From Chaetoderma sp. LZ-2023a (lineage: Eukaryota > Mollusca > Caudofoveata > Chaetodermatida > Chaetodermatidae): 64,000 nt of DNA. The position numbers were made by a program, and so were the translations under genes. Below the pieces are notes generated by a model that did no database searches, was not told the origin of the DNA, and saw only the letters and a program-made list of their open reading frames with translations. Shown here piece by piece: positions 45,001-55,787 of this stretch. Position 1 is the stretch's first letter, and the number at the start of each line of letters is the position of its first letter. Where the stretch lies: the NCBI GenBank assembly GCA_034401795.1, contig CM067370.1, positions 62,350,369-62,414,368 of the forward strand, read 5' to 3'.

Positions 45001-46425
45001 AGAGTAACATCTCGAGAAACGGGGTTTCCAAAAGATGTATTGGGCGGCGGCCGTAGAAGTGACCGTATGCCAGCGTTAATAGAGGTAATATGCAGGCTCC
45101 TATAATCGAAATAGCGAGCTACTCCACCATGCAAACATACATGTAATCGATTGTGTGAAAGAATGAATTGTGTTGGGTGAAAAAGGATGTGGCAAGAATT
45201 ACCAACGAATTGAAATAGAGAATTGCAGTATTTTGGCATATCTTGAGGTAGTGAGAGTAAGCACTGGTTTCTCACCATTTTCGTACCACTGTAGTAAGGA
45301 GGCTTATGTTCATATTGAAAACGCCATGAGCCGAAAGCGAAATGCATATTGCAGGGATGGGAAAATGAAAGCAGTGTAGAGGACACAGATGAAATAGCGG
45401 GAATTATAGGAATAGTGGCAGAGGATGAAGAAGACGAATACACGTTGTGGATGAGGAACACTGCTAAAATTAGAAAATTTGAACAGAGTTGATACACATA
45501 AAGGTGGTACAGTGAGAAAAGACTTTAATGAAGAGTGGCACAGTGTGTTATCAGTTCCATATACAAAGAAAAGGAAAGTACAATACGATGACAAGACGGT
45601 GTTGGAGACTGATAACATTGAGCCACCAAATTTGCCCTGCAATTCACCCATCGTAATTGTAAAATTCCCATAGCATTAAAAAAAATAGAACTAATTGCTT
45701 ATATGTGGATTTTCAGAAGATTAATTCAGATTTGACCAAGGCGACAAAGGAAAAGGAAAACTAGGACATTAACATACTCGCTAGATTTATTGATTCATTT
45801 GACTGAAATACGGGTGAATATGTGTGTCATTGCATTATTGATGACTTGCTATTTAATAGTAGCCTTATTGTCATATAGACCATCCTGATTGGATTGTATT
45901 AAATTGTTATTTTTAATTATACGCAGCTTAGTTTATTTGATATCATTCCAATTTAATGACAAAGTCCCCATATTTGAAAATCCCGTGTTCTACGCCAGAA
46001 GTGTTGTATTTCCTTACAATGTATTGTTCTACTCTGACAACATACCTATATGGATATGTATGTATAGATCACTTCTACACTAGTCCCATCTGAGTCCTAC
46101 TACACAAGAGCTTTCTCCACTGAGTAATTGACAGCTACTGATTAATTCAATCGATCCCAATCACACGCCATCGTTTGGTGAAATGTGTGCCTGCATGCGT
46201 GCGTGTGTCCGTGCGTACGTACATGTGCACGTGTCTTCAAAGTAACATAGCAACGAAGTTATCGCTAGGAAACTTCAATTCTTTTGTGCACGACGTTTAT
46301 CCCTGTTTTAGCTGGCGACATGGAGTAGTTAGACAGTAATGGTAGAGTAATAACCTAGTCAAAATGACACAAATCTGACAAAACCTACCACTAATTGCAA
46401 CATAAATGAAACCACATAGAATCTA
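45001..46425. other. Unassigned DNA, perhaps more of the gypsy relic
   Basis: Plus-strand readings at 45170-45670 (for example VRKDFNEEWHSVLSVPYTKK) could be further retroelement debris, but no motif confirms this. The rest has no feature. Confidence 0.3.
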
Positions 46426-46429
46426 TTCA

Positions 46430-46940
46430 GTAGGGTCCCCTATGAGATATATCATAAATCTAATAAAATCATTTGAGTGGAACATGTTGAATTCAAGATG
46501 GCTGCCAATATGGCCGCTAATCGAGTAAAATATGCCATATATTACGAGAACGGTTCTTATTAGCCCACATAAATGTCTTACAAGTAGATAGACACATGAA
46601 CGCAATCTACTGAAAATGATGTCTGCTGCAGGCCCCCACACCCCATCCCCTGGCCACTCTATGATGTCATAACCCAACTGTTGACACTGATGTTCGATGT
46701 TTGCAAACCATTTCTACATTCACCCACCACTAATTACAATAGCAATGGCCCCTCTTTATTTTGTGTATTTAAGTCTCAGAAATGATGTATAGAAAATTTA
46801 ATAAAATCGTTTGAGTGGAACATGTTGAATTCAATATGGCTGCCAAGATGGCTGCCAACCGAGTATAATATGGCATATATCTCGAGAATGGTTCGTTTAA
46901 GACCATATCAATGTATTACGAGTAGATAGAAACTAGGGAT
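46430..46940. repeat. Direct repeat, two units about 350 bp apart
   Basis: The block AATCATTTGAGTGGAACATG, TTGAATTCAAGATGGCTGCC, ATATTACGAGAACGGTTC and TTACAAGTAGATAGA at 46455-46595 recurs with about 85 percent identity at 46800-46935. The second unit ends 30 bp before the gypsy LTR. Confidence 0.75.
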
Positions 46941-46968
46941 GTGTATTTGGAGCAACGCCAGTACACGT

Positions 46969-48362
46969 TGTAGATATCGGATTGTCTAGTGGGAGTCATG
47001 ACCCGATGGACATCTTATATTTATAGGTAAGACCTTAGTAGAAATTATTATCTTTTGAAAATACCAGGGGAGCTGAGAAGGGATAACATGGTATTGGTAG
47101 TGTACAGAGTAGTATGTGTTGGCACTGAGTGACTGGGGGCACTGGGTGCGCAGATGTGAAACTCGTATAGAAACTGAGAGTAGAGTAGTAGTAGTGTTTG
47201 CACTGGGTGACCGGATGACGTCAACGGCGATGATGCAGATACGAAACTGGTATCGAAACTAGAACAGTATTAAGACTGAAAATGTAATGAAGTAGGGTGA
47301 GAATCGACGGTGCTGGCTTGATAGTATCTGTCAGTAAATGGATAAATTAAGGATGAAAGTTGTTGCCATGGGATCGGCAAGTAGTTGGTAGTATTCAACA
47401 GTTGGTCAGAACAAAGGTTTACAAAATAATGAGCAAGTAAAACGCGATGGGAATCGATGAGAAGCGTTAAGTATAATGTGAGAATAACAACGGACTAACT
47501 GACCCTAAGGTCGCGATAGAAGCACAACAACACCAGCTGGTGATGAGCTCATATAGCTCCAGTGATATTAACCTTCCTAAATGACAGGCATAGGCCTAAA
47601 GGCAAGGAAGAGGACATGGACGGACTAGAGTCAAGGACATAACATCCTGTTAGGAACACAATTGTATATCAATAATGTGTCAATCATTCATAGCAGGCTA
47701 ATTATCAGAAATGGATAATTGTTGATAGAAACTGACAGATCGCATCAAAGCCAGAACCGGCGCGAACCAGTTGGACCAGGTTCAGTGGTGTAGATGGAGA
47801 TGCGAAACCTAGAGTCGAAACTCAGAAGAGTATAAAAGGGCTACCTTGCCTTGTATCGGGGGCAGTCAGCCACGATCAGAAACTTGTAGTAGCGATAAGC
47901 TCTGTTCGAATTTAGTAGAGTAGGTCGGTCGGTATAGGGATAAACTCTGGTTGAAATTATTGTATGATTGAATAGAAATAGTTTGCTTAAAAGTAATATA
48001 AATTTATTCATAATTTTATGACAGTAAAAGTCATCTTCTTGTGTACAGTTAGCGTAGTATTAAAAGTCATCACCTTGATAACTTCAAGGCAATAGTTTGT
48101 TGTGTTTACTCTGGAGTATACGGAAGACCACCGTATCGTTCCTCATCATTCTGAAACTTAGTCAGATCAGGCCCGGATATCTATATAAATATCGTACGTT
48201 ACATCTAGTTACGAGGCGAGCAGATATCAATCTTTTGTGTTTTGAGTAAAGTAGTTGTCGCAGCAACTTAACATACAGACTTTAGTCAGGACGGAAAAGA
48301 TATCATAATCAATTAGAACAGTGGTGTTATTAAAGTTGAAGAAATAGGTTCGAAAATCTTCA
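46969..48362 (+). mobile_element. 5' LTR of a Ty3/gypsy retrotransposon (1394 bp)
   Basis: It begins TGTAGATATCGGATTGTC and ends AAAATCTTCA, the same termini as the solo LTR at 19496-21051. A primer-binding-like site starts one base later. The bordering 5' flank ends in ACGT; the partner target duplication cannot be checked because the 3' LTR is missing. The LTR should hold promoter and polyadenylation signals. A TATAAAAG box at about 47831 is a candidate promoter element. Confidence 0.8.
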
Positions 48363-48363
48363 G

Positions 48364-48384
48364 TGGCTTCAACTGCCAGGATCC
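48364..48384 (+). promoter_or_regulatory. Candidate tRNA primer-binding site
   Basis: TGGCTTCAACTGCCAGGATC begins one base after the LTR's CA end. Its complement ends in CCA and fits a tRNA 3' end: acceptor strand, T-stem strand and the GA-x-x-C of the T loop in the right register. The tRNA species is not identified. Confidence 0.6.
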
Positions 48385-48415
48385 AGAGTTAAAACAGTGA
48401 GTACATTAACAGTAG

Positions 48416-48634
48416 ATGGCCCAGGAACAGGGGAGACGACCAGTAACAATAGTAGTGAAAGACGTAGCGGACCGGGTGGCAGATTTCTTGACAGTAGCGC
48501 GGCAATCAGAAGGCTGCCAAGTAGCCCAACACCGAGAGTACGGGAACGCTTCGGTTTGTAAGATAACCACTGTTATCAGCTGTCCCGAGCATCCGAGGGT
48601 GGAAAGAATAGTAGTTCGCATCGATTACCGTTAG
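48416..48634 (+). CDS. Small leader ORF before gag (72 aa)
   Basis: An ATG at 48416 opens 72 codons (MAQEQGRRPVTIVVKDVADR...) that end at TAG just before the gag start, in a different frame from gag. No domain is recognised. It may be a leader peptide or the N-terminus of gag cut off by a frameshift. Confidence 0.4.
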   Translation: MAQEQGRRPVTIVVKDVADRVADFLTVARQSEGCQVAQHREYGNASVCKITTVISCPEHPRVERIVVRIDYR

Positions 48635-48642
48635 TGACAAGA

Positions 48643-49983
48643 ATGGCAGAGAGGGATGGAAGACCCGACCCGACGCTACCCCCAATAGAAAGAATCCCGA
48701 TGGAACTTAGGCCAGAAACAGTAGCGGCCATGAGGGTAATGGGGACCGCCATGGCGGGGGAGATTGTCACCAGCAGTGAAAGGCGTGAAACCGCTAGAGT
48801 GTACCGGCGAGAGATACGCAACAACATATACAGAATACAGCCCTGTGATGGTGTGGTGCCGGAGGAGGTGCGCACCTTTCTGGATGAGACCAGGAGGGCG
48901 TGTGTGGCACACGAGGGACGGTTAGACGGCATACCTGCGTATGTAATAACAAGAGCGGCGAGGGGACCGTTGTCGAGGGCGATTGACGGGTTCATGGTGG
49001 GTAAACGACGAGAAGACGTGACGTACGAGGAGTTGGCAGGGTATATAACCAACAACTTTGTATCCACCAACGAGAGCGAAAGAATTAAGTACGATCTAGA
49101 GAATATGAAACAGCGCAGAAACGAAACGGTGATCACCTTCAATCGGAGGTACAAGGAGGCTAGCAGTAGGGCCTACCTGGTTGAGAATGCCGACAATCGA
49201 CGTACCATTCTTGGTATATATCTGAGGGCGTTGAGTGACCGGGGGTTGAGCAAGCGCATTGTACGAAAACGAACCGCCACCTTGACCCGAGCGATAGAAA
49301 TCTCCAAGGAGGAGGAAACATGCAACGATTTGCTAAGAGCGATGCAGATTGAAGGGAGACATGAAGAGGAAATGGAAGTAAATATGTTGGAGGAGGCTGA
49401 GGAAAGAGAGATATGGAGTGTCGTGAAGAAACTGAAACAGCAGATAGCGGCACAGTCTAAAATGATAGAGCAGCTATGTGGTATAGTCAGGGACTTGCAG
49501 ACAAAAGAAGAAGCCCCGAAGCCAATAGCTCCCAGAAAGCAAGTGGCGAAGAAGGTGGTTCAACAACCACCGAAAAGACAGGTCACCGCCGAAAGAACCG
49601 CTCCGGCGAGAGATATGAACCGCATTACATGTTATAATTGCGGTCGAAAGGGCCATTACAGGAGTGATTGTAGCCAACTGATGCAACCACCCCGTAATGC
49701 ACCACGAAAGATAGTGCCACGTCCTCGACCCCAGAGGCCACCGATGACATGTTTTCGGTGTGGCAAGGAAGGCCACATGGCCAGGGATTGCGGTGACAAT
49801 ATGTTTGGTAACACGCCGTCCATAGTACAATGTTTTGGTTGCGGACATATGGGACACTATGCTAGGGATTGTCCGAATAGGGGGCCAGAACCAAGCAGAC
49901 AATGGCCAACAGGCCGGCCTATCGGACGACCTGAGAATAAGATAATGCGACGAGCGCCAAAACGTGCCGCCAACGAGGATTAG
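48643..49983 (+). CDS. gag: Gypsy Gag polyprotein
   Basis: The capsid precursor packages the element's RNA. The first ATG of the open frame is at 48643, although the frame is open from 48634. Residues about 80-260 are helix-rich, as in retrotransposon capsids (EELAGYITNNFVSTNESERI, VITFNRRYKEASSRAY). A basic, Gln/Lys-rich linker leads to three CCHC zinc knuckles: CYNCGRKGHYRSDC, CFRCGKEGHMARDC and CFGCGHMGHYARDC, all with C-x2-C-x4-H-x4-C spacing, at roughly residues 330, 370 and 400. The frame ends in TAG. The same frame stays open for another 79 codons after the TAG, and pol lies in a different frame beyond that. Confidence 0.9.
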   Translation: MAERDGRPDPTLPPIERIPMELRPETVAAMRVMGTAMAGEIVTSSERRETARVYRREIRNNIYRIQPCDGVVPEEVRTFLDETRRACVAHEGRLDGIPAYVITRAARGPLSRAIDGFMVGKRREDVTYEELAGYITNNFVSTNESERIKYDLENMKQRRNETVITFNRRYKEASSRAYLVENADNRRTILGIYLRALSDRGLSKRIVRKRTATLTRAIEISKEEETCNDLLRAMQIEGRHEEEMEVNMLEEAEEREIWSVVKKLKQQIAAQSKMIEQLCGIVRDLQTKEEAPKPIAPRKQVAKKVVQQPPKRQVTAERTAPARDMNRITCYNCGRKGHYRSDCSQLMQPPRNAPRKIVPRPRPQRPPMTCFRCGKEGHMARDCGDNMFGNTPSIVQCFGCGHMGHYARDCPNRGPEPSRQWPTGRPIGRPENKIMRRAPKRAANED

Positions 49984-50223
49984 GACGTGGACGAAGTTGA
50001 TGATAATCGTAGGGAACAACAGATATTTCCTAGGGAGTGTTCGCGAAATGTGCGGATGGATTACAACAATTCGCGACGGGACAGTGAATACGAGGACAGA
50101 GACGGGTTCGTGTTGACTGGTCCGGGAACCGACGCGTATGGTCGATATGGTGGACGTGACACATCACCCCGACGGAATTCGTACGCGGAGGCAGTGAGCG
50201 GGAGAAGGAGCCTGGTAAACTAA
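49984..50223 (+). CDS. Gag-frame extension between gag TAG and pol
   Basis: After the gag TAG the same frame continues DVDEVDDNRREQQIF... to TAA at 50221-50223. The pol frame is open through this end (…PGKLRRRKPLVQAPT). So the layout is gag, TAG, about 79 codons, then pol in the -1 frame. This would allow readthrough followed by a shift, but could equally be the result of mutation. Confidence 0.4.
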   Translation, partial: DVDEVDDNRREQQIFPRECSRNVRMDYNNSRRDSEYEDRDGFVLTGPGTDAYGRYGGRDTSPRRNSYAEAVSGRRSLVN

Positions 50224-50237
50224 GACGGAGAAAGCCG

Positions 50238-53200
50238 TTGGTGCAAGCACCGACCGAACGGTTTTTAATCCGTCTTCAAGTGGATTCTAACGGTCTAACG
50301 GATCAGGGTGAGTACTTGCATGCATTAGTGGATACTGGTGCTAGCACATCTTTGATTCGTAAAGATATCTGGCGGAGCATGTTAAAGGCTAGGCCTTTGA
50401 AAAGAGCAAAAACGCTCTTAGCCGTTAATGGTTCTCCCATAGAATTGTTGGGAGAAACTCAAGTAAAATTCAAGAACGCCCGGCCTATTCCTAGTACGGT
50501 AGTAGCAAGATTGAGGCATGAATGTTTGCTTGGAGCGGATGCTTTGCACTTGGGAAATGCAAAGATTGATTATCAGGCCAAAGTAGTAGTATGGTTTGGC
50601 CGGGTATATTCATTTCGGTATCCTTATAGAGAACAGACGAATTATGTCTATGAGAGTTGTAAGGAAACGACAGGATATAAAGATATCGGCAAAGTCTTGG
50701 GGGACTTTGCGGATATCTTTGATACGGCTCGTCAAAAGACACTTGGATTGGTTCCCAAAGTGAAGTGTATGGTACTAACAGGAGATGCGTATCCTATAAG
50801 GCAGAAGGCCTACCGTTTGCCGCTGGCCAAGCAGTATATAGTCAAAAACCAAGTGGCTGAGATGCTGGCAGCGGGCGTCATAAGACCTTCGTCATCACCA
50901 TGGGCGTCACCCATTACATTGGTTCCTAAGAAGGACGGTGACACCAGGTTTTGTATAGACTACAGAAAATTGAATTCCATATGTCGTAAGGATAGTTATC
51001 CTTTGCCGAATATATCGGACATTTTTGATTCTATGGGGGGGGGGGGGGGCGCAACGATATTTTCTACTATGGACTTGAAGTCTGGCTATTGGCAGATACC
51101 AATGGACAGCCAAGACATAGAGAAGACAGCGTTCGTCTGTAGTGAAGGTCTCTTCGAATGGATTCGTATGCCGTTCGGTTTTGCGAACTCAGGTGCTGTA
51201 TTTCAGAGGGCAATGAATGATATTTTTCGAGAATTCGTGGGAAAATATCTGCATGTTTTCGTCGACGATATAGTCGTATATTCACGAAATCCGACGGAAC
51301 ATGCACAGCACTTGCGTAAGGTCATGCGTAGGATAAGAGAGTATAATCTTCAGGTTAAGAAAAAGAAGTGCGATTTTGCTAAGCCATCAGTTGATTTGTT
51401 AGGGTATCGCATTTCCGCACAAGGAGTAGCTCCTCAGGCTCAAAAGGTCAAAGTCATTAGGGAAATGTCACCCCCACGCGATGTGGGCGAAGTAAGAAGT
51501 TTCCTTGGGGCTACAGGTTATTACCGCTCCTGTGTGAGAGGCTATGCCGAAATTGCTAAGGTTTTAATAGAATTAACCAAAAAGTATAAACGTTTTGAAT
51601 GGGGGCCGGATGAACAGCAAGCGTTCAAGAAATTACAGAACTTGCTGTGTAGTGAGACGGTTCTCACATATCCAAATTTGAATGCCCCGTATAAATTGTA
51701 TACCGATGCGTCTAGCTATGCGATAGGTGCAATCTTGGTACAGGTAGATGATAATGGTGTAGAGCGAGTAATCCAGTATGTGAGCTCTACTCTGAAAGAC
51801 AGTCAGTTGAATTGGCCTGTAATAGAAAAGGAAGCGTACGCAGTGATATCTGCGTTAAAGAAGCTTCGACCTTATCTATTTGGCGCGCAGTTTACCGTGT
51901 ATACTGACCACAAACCCCTAAAGAGTTTGTTTGTGGGAGAAGTGAAGAACACGAAAGTGCAGCGCTGGGCCGTACTGATTGCAGAATACGGATGTAAGAT
52001 AGAATACATCCAAGGCTCGAAGAACATTCGAGCGGACATGTTGTCCCGGTTACGTCGTCCAGTGGAGGTCGCCACCTTAGATACTGGCGATTTTGTCATA
52101 CCGGATGTGGATGAGGGTGCGTTACCGCATGTCCCTCTAGAGACATTCGATATTCCCTACGACGGGTTGTGTATCGAACAAACCAAAGAATACACGGAGC
52201 TGTTTAAGAACACCCCGGAAGAATACATGGTTAAGAATGGTATTCTGTATTCTTTAGTTACGCCCTCAGCATTAGACGCTGAGTACCCCAGAATTGTCTT
52301 ACCTACCCTGTTCCGTGAGAAGGTGCTCCGGATGGCTCATGAACGAGATGGTCACCAAGGTCTGCAGAAGACTATCGGTATGGTAAGGGATTCGTTTGTT
52401 TGGACATCTTTAAGGAAAGATGTGGTACGTATGCTTGAGACGTGTACGACGTGCCTGGTCAATCGACCTGTCACTACTCGACCAAGGTACAGTGAGATGC
52501 CCATGGCCAATTATCCGAGTCAGATAATAGGCATGGATTTGATCGGTCCACTGTTGGAATCGAGTAAGGGTAATGTGTATATCATGACGATCGTTGATCA
52601 CTGTTCTGCATGGGCAGAAGCATATCCGATTCCGGCTAAGTCGTCTCAGAATGTTGAAGACAAGTTCTTCAACGAGTACGTCACGCGTCATGGTGTCCCT
52701 GAGATAGTGGTAACTGATCAGGGAAAGGAGTTTTGTTCTAAATCTCTGGAGGAACGATTTAAGGAACACGGTAAAGATCATAGGCGATCAAGTCCATACC
52801 ATCCACAGACGAATGGACGTACCGAGAGGTTCAATCGAACTCTTAAGGAGTTAATCCAGAAAGGAGTGAATAATGCGTCTCGTACATGGGAAGACGAGCT
52901 GGGTGCAGCGTTGACAGCGTACCGCAGTACTCGTCATTCCATGACCGGGTATACGCCATTCTATCTGACGTATGGTCGACGAGCAAGACTCCCGTTTGCG
53001 ATTCCAGTAGATGCTTCGCAGGATCTTAGTGAGAGACTGACGTGTCTCAATAACGCTTGGCTACGTGCTCGTAGCGAAACGGCGAAGTCTCGCGAGATTC
53101 ACCGAGAACAAATTGACAAGCGTGCAAACGCTGGTGTCTTTCGGGTGGGGGACTCGGTGGTTGTAAAGGCTGAGGAGAGGATGAAGCTGACCTCTCGCAG

Positions 53201-53585
53201 TGACCCCGAGTATGAGATCTTTAAGATCAATGGGCCAGTGGCTCATGTCCGACATCAGAGATCTGGGAAGGTATGTGTACTTAATATAGCCAAGTTACGC
53301 GTAGTCGACTCAGAGATGTGCTGGGACAAGGTACGACCACGCCCTATTCATAACCCCACAAAAGGTACGAAAGCTAGCCATCATCCAAGAATGATGCAGA
53401 CCCCTGAGTCTGAAACCTTGCCGGTAGCCGGCAAGAATGCGACCCCTAGTGGGATGTATCGGAGGAAGCGGGCTGCTTCTGACGATGAACCAAGGGTGAG
53501 CAAGGTGGGTAAGCGGGTTGATAATAACATCGGTTACCGAAGGACATTACGCACCGGCGCAGAGCAGGGTGTGAGGGCTGCATAG
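50238..53585 (+). CDS. pol: Gypsy Pol polyprotein: protease, RT, RNase H, integrase (1115 aa)
   Basis: One unbroken frame encodes all the enzymes, in the order that defines Ty3/gypsy. The aspartic protease has ALVDTGASTSLI (Asp near residue 32). The reverse transcriptase (about 170-390) shows SSSPWASPITLVPKKDG, RFCIDYRKLN, STMDLKSGYWQI, MPFGFANSGAVFQ and HVFVDDIVVYS, the catalytic VDD. RNase H (about 475-600) has LYTDASSYAIGAIL, EKEAYAV and YTDHKPLKSL. The integrase has an HHCC head (AHERDGHQG...CTTC), catalytic MDLIGPL, VTDQGKEF and NGRTERFNRTLKE, and a GPY/F-like module (EIFKINGPVAHVRHQRSGK). The start is not an ATG; the frame is open upstream. A run of 15 G at 51035-51049 sits between two RT blocks and adds glycines without breaking the frame. 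No stop is present, so the gene looks young. Confidence 0.95.
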   Translation: MVQAPTERFLIRLQVDSNGLTDQGEYLHALVDTGASTSLIRKDIWRSMLKARPLKRAKTLLAVNGSPIELLGETQVKFKNARPIPSTVVARLRHECLLGADALHLGNAKIDYQAKVVVWFGRVYSFRYPYREQTNYVYESCKETTGYKDIGKVLGDFADIFDTARQKTLGLVPKVKCMVLTGDAYPIRQKAYRLPLAKQYIVKNQVAEMLAAGVIRPSSSPWASPITLVPKKDGDTRFCIDYRKLNSICRKDSYPLPNISDIFDSMGGGGGATIFSTMDLKSGYWQIPMDSQDIEKTAFVCSEGLFEWIRMPFGFANSGAVFQRAMNDIFREFVGKYLHVFVDDIVVYSRNPTEHAQHLRKVMRRIREYNLQVKKKKCDFAKPSVDLLGYRISAQGVAPQAQKVKVIREMSPPRDVGEVRSFLGATGYYRSCVRGYAEIAKVLIELTKKYKRFEWGPDEQQAFKKLQNLLCSETVLTYPNLNAPYKLYTDASSYAIGAILVQVDDNGVERVIQYVSSTLKDSQLNWPVIEKEAYAVISALKKLRPYLFGAQFTVYTDHKPLKSLFVGEVKNTKVQRWAVLIAEYGCKIEYIQGSKNIRADMLSRLRRPVEVATLDTGDFVIPDVDEGALPHVPLETFDIPYDGLCIEQTKEYTELFKNTPEEYMVKNGILYSLVTPSALDAEYPRIVLPTLFREKVLRMAHERDGHQGLQKTIGMVRDSFVWTSLRKDVVRMLETCTTCLVNRPVTTRPRYSEMPMANYPSQIIGMDLIGPLLESSKGNVYIMTIVDHCSAWAEAYPIPAKSSQNVEDKFFNEYVTRHGVPEIVVTDQGKEFCSKSLEERFKEHGKDHRRSSPYHPQTNGRTERFNRTLKELIQKGVNNASRTWEDELGAALTAYRSTRHSMTGYTPFYLTYGRRARLPFAIPVDASQDLSERLTCLNNAWLRARSETAKSREIHREQIDKRANAGVFRVGDSVVVKAEERMKLTSRSDPEYEIFKINGPVAHVRHQRSGKVCVLNIAKLRVVDSEMCWDKVRPRPIHNPTKGTKASHHPRMMQTPESETLPVAGKNATPSGMYRRKRAASDDEPRVSKVGKRVDNNIGYRRTLRTGAEQGVRAA

Positions 53586-53602
53586 TAATATTCAATCCAT
53601 CC

Positions 53603-53740
53603 ATGAAATCGCAGTTGACTAAGGAAGAGTTTTTATTAAACAAAGAGAATAAACAACGGTTCCTTGTCTTACTAGGAGACAAACTAGCCGGATGTCATTG
53701 CAAGGTAGCCTATGCCACGCGGGAAGCTGGCGTATTAATC
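53603..53740 (+). pseudogene. FEN1-like family fragment at the 3' side of pol
   Basis: Only 17 bp after the pol stop, an open reading gives LTKEEFLLNKENKQRFLVLL, GDKLAG, CKVAYATREAGVLI. In the invertebrate nuclease-like family seen at 15.5-23.4 kb, a block like NKQRFIxxLxxxL...V.xAxGDADVLI is standard, and here GDADVLI has become REAGVLI. It is in the plus orientation and about 45 residues long. No 3' LTR or polypurine tract precedes it, so it seems to be joined to the element by a deletion. Confidence 0.5.
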
Positions 53741-53849
53741 CCATGGAACAATGCAGCACATTTACAACCACGCAGAACAACACAATCATACTTTAGACAA
53801 CCAAATCAGATTTGAACTAGAATGCAAGACTATGGCACACCATAAAAAA

Positions 53850-54111
53850 TTCCAATGCTTTCGCCAACTTTCTCGTTCCCTCACCTGCGCCCCCCCCCCC
53901 ACCTTCCGAATCACCACCAACCGGGTGGAGGGGTGGGTGGGAGGGGCAGAACCCTCATGTAAACATCGACTAACAATCGGCAATCATGAGTAACTCACAT
54001 ACCAAATTTGATTAAATTTTGCCACATTTGTCGTGCTCACCCACCCTTCAGCCAGTGACAGAGCCTATGCAAACTTTGTGTCCCAATCTGCAATCATATG
54101 GATAACTACCA
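53850..54111. repeat. Degenerate tandem repeat related to 13.55-14.0 kb
   Basis: CATACCAAATTTGATTAAAT and ACTCACATACC blocks with purine-rich GGGTGGAGGGGTGGGTGGGA stretches correspond, in inverted orientation, to the units at 13.55-14.0 kb. A further unit follows the next microsatellite at 54340-54420. Confidence 0.6.
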
Positions 54112-54138
54112 GTGTGTGTGTGTGTGTGTGTGCGTGTG

Positions 54139-54210
<72 letters not shown>

Positions 54211-54315
54211 TATGTGGGTGCGTGCGTCCGTGTGTACGTTGATGCGTATGTGCGTGCGTATGTGCGTGCGTATGTGCGTGCGTATGTGCGTGCGTTGGTG
54301 CGCGCGTGTGCGTGT
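54112..54315. repeat. (TG)n-(CGTG)n compound microsatellite
   Basis: TG dinucleotides pass into about 20 CGTG units, then a mixed GCGTATGT section. Confidence 0.9.
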
Positions 54316-54439
54316 AGGGCCTAATGTAAATGCGGCCTTGCAGTCCCCAAACATACGGGTAACACACATAACATAACAAAATTTGATTGAATTCCACCAA
54401 ACAGTTTTGGAGGAGATATTGTGCTGAAGCATGATAATT

Positions 54440-55545
54440 CAGCCCTGAAACATAATATTTATGAGAAAAGATAAAAACGATATCCTACCACTTCTGAGTG
54501 CAAGACATGGTATTTCAGCAATTCTGAGTGCTGAGATATGATACTTCAACAATTGTGAGTGCTGAGATATGATACTTCAACAATTGTGAGTGCTGAGATA
54601 TGATACTTCAACAATTCTGAGTGCTGAGATATGATACTTCAACAATTCTGAACCCGAAGGCATACCTATTCTGAGCACTGAACGATGATATGTTGATAAT
54701 CCTGCGCAATGGAAGATGATATTTGGTAATTATCAGAACTCAAAGATGACATGTTGTCAATTATAAGCCCTGAAAGATAATTTTTGTTACCAATTCTGAG
54801 TGTTGAAACATGATATTTCAATCCTGAAGCATTACATGCTATTTTACCAATTATGAGCAATGGATAATGATGATGATGATGACGATGATGATGATGATGA
54901 TGATATATTGCCACTCCTGAGCACTGAAACGTGATATTTTCTTTACCAATTAAGAGCAATGAAAGATGATATGTTGCCTATCCTGTGCACTGACATATGA
55001 TATTTTACTAATTTCTTAGCAAATGAAAGACGATATCCAACCACTTCTGAGTAATGAGACATGGTATTTCACCAATTCTTCCGGCTGAGACATGATATTT
55101 CAACAATTCTGAGTCCTGGAGCATCATATGTTACCAAATCTAGGCACTGAAAGATGATATGTTGCCAATCCTGAGCAATAAAACGTAATATGTTGACAAT
55201 CATGAGCCAATCTTAAGCACTGAAACATGAAATTTTACTAATTATGAGCAATGAAAGACGATATCCTATCACTTCTGAGTGCTGAGACATGGTATTTCAC
55301 CAATTCTGAGCACTGAAAGATGATATTTGACCAATTATGAGAAATGAAAGAAGATATCCTACCGCTTCTGAGTGCAGAGATATGAGACTTCAATAATTCT
55401 GAGCTTTGAAGCATGATATGTTACCTAATCTGGGCACTGAAAAATGATATGTTGCCGTATCGGTAATCCTGAGCAATAAATACGATATGTTGCCAATCCT
55501 GAGCAATAAACATGATATGTTGCCAATCCTGAGCAATAAACAATC
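54440..55545. repeat. Degenerate minisatellite of about 30-37 bp units
   Basis: Units with CAATTCTGAG(TG)CTGA and GATATGATA(C)TTCAAC or GATGATATGTTGCCAATCCT blocks repeat some 30 times over 1.1 kb, with a (GAT)n patch at 54866-54903. No coding content. Confidence 0.85.
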
Positions 55546-55785
55546 AAATAAAACCAAAGAACAAGTATTTGTATTTTTATACGAAGGATGTACAACATTA
55601 TATGCATCCGAAGAACAGAAACACATATTTCTCTGTACAGAAACCAAACATGTGTATTTATTAAACACAATGGAGACTAAAGTTACTACGTAACACACGG
55701 TTATAAGTATAAACATCACTGGATGAGCAAGTTTAAACCATACAGTCCATACACAGCCAGCCAGGACAACCTCAGCCATCGGTGC
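55546..55785. other. No feature recognised
   Basis: Short unsupported ORFs only. Confidence 0.3.
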
Positions 55786-55787
55786 TT

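Noticed and set aside
44958..45497. 179-codon minus ORF with possible membrane segments
   Set aside because: It is antisense to the gypsy integrase relic and following debris, with no motif; probably a shadow.
53603..53815. Env-like third ORF of the gypsy element
   Set aside because: There is no signal peptide, membrane segment or furin-type site; the reading fits a fragment of the FEN1-like family instead.
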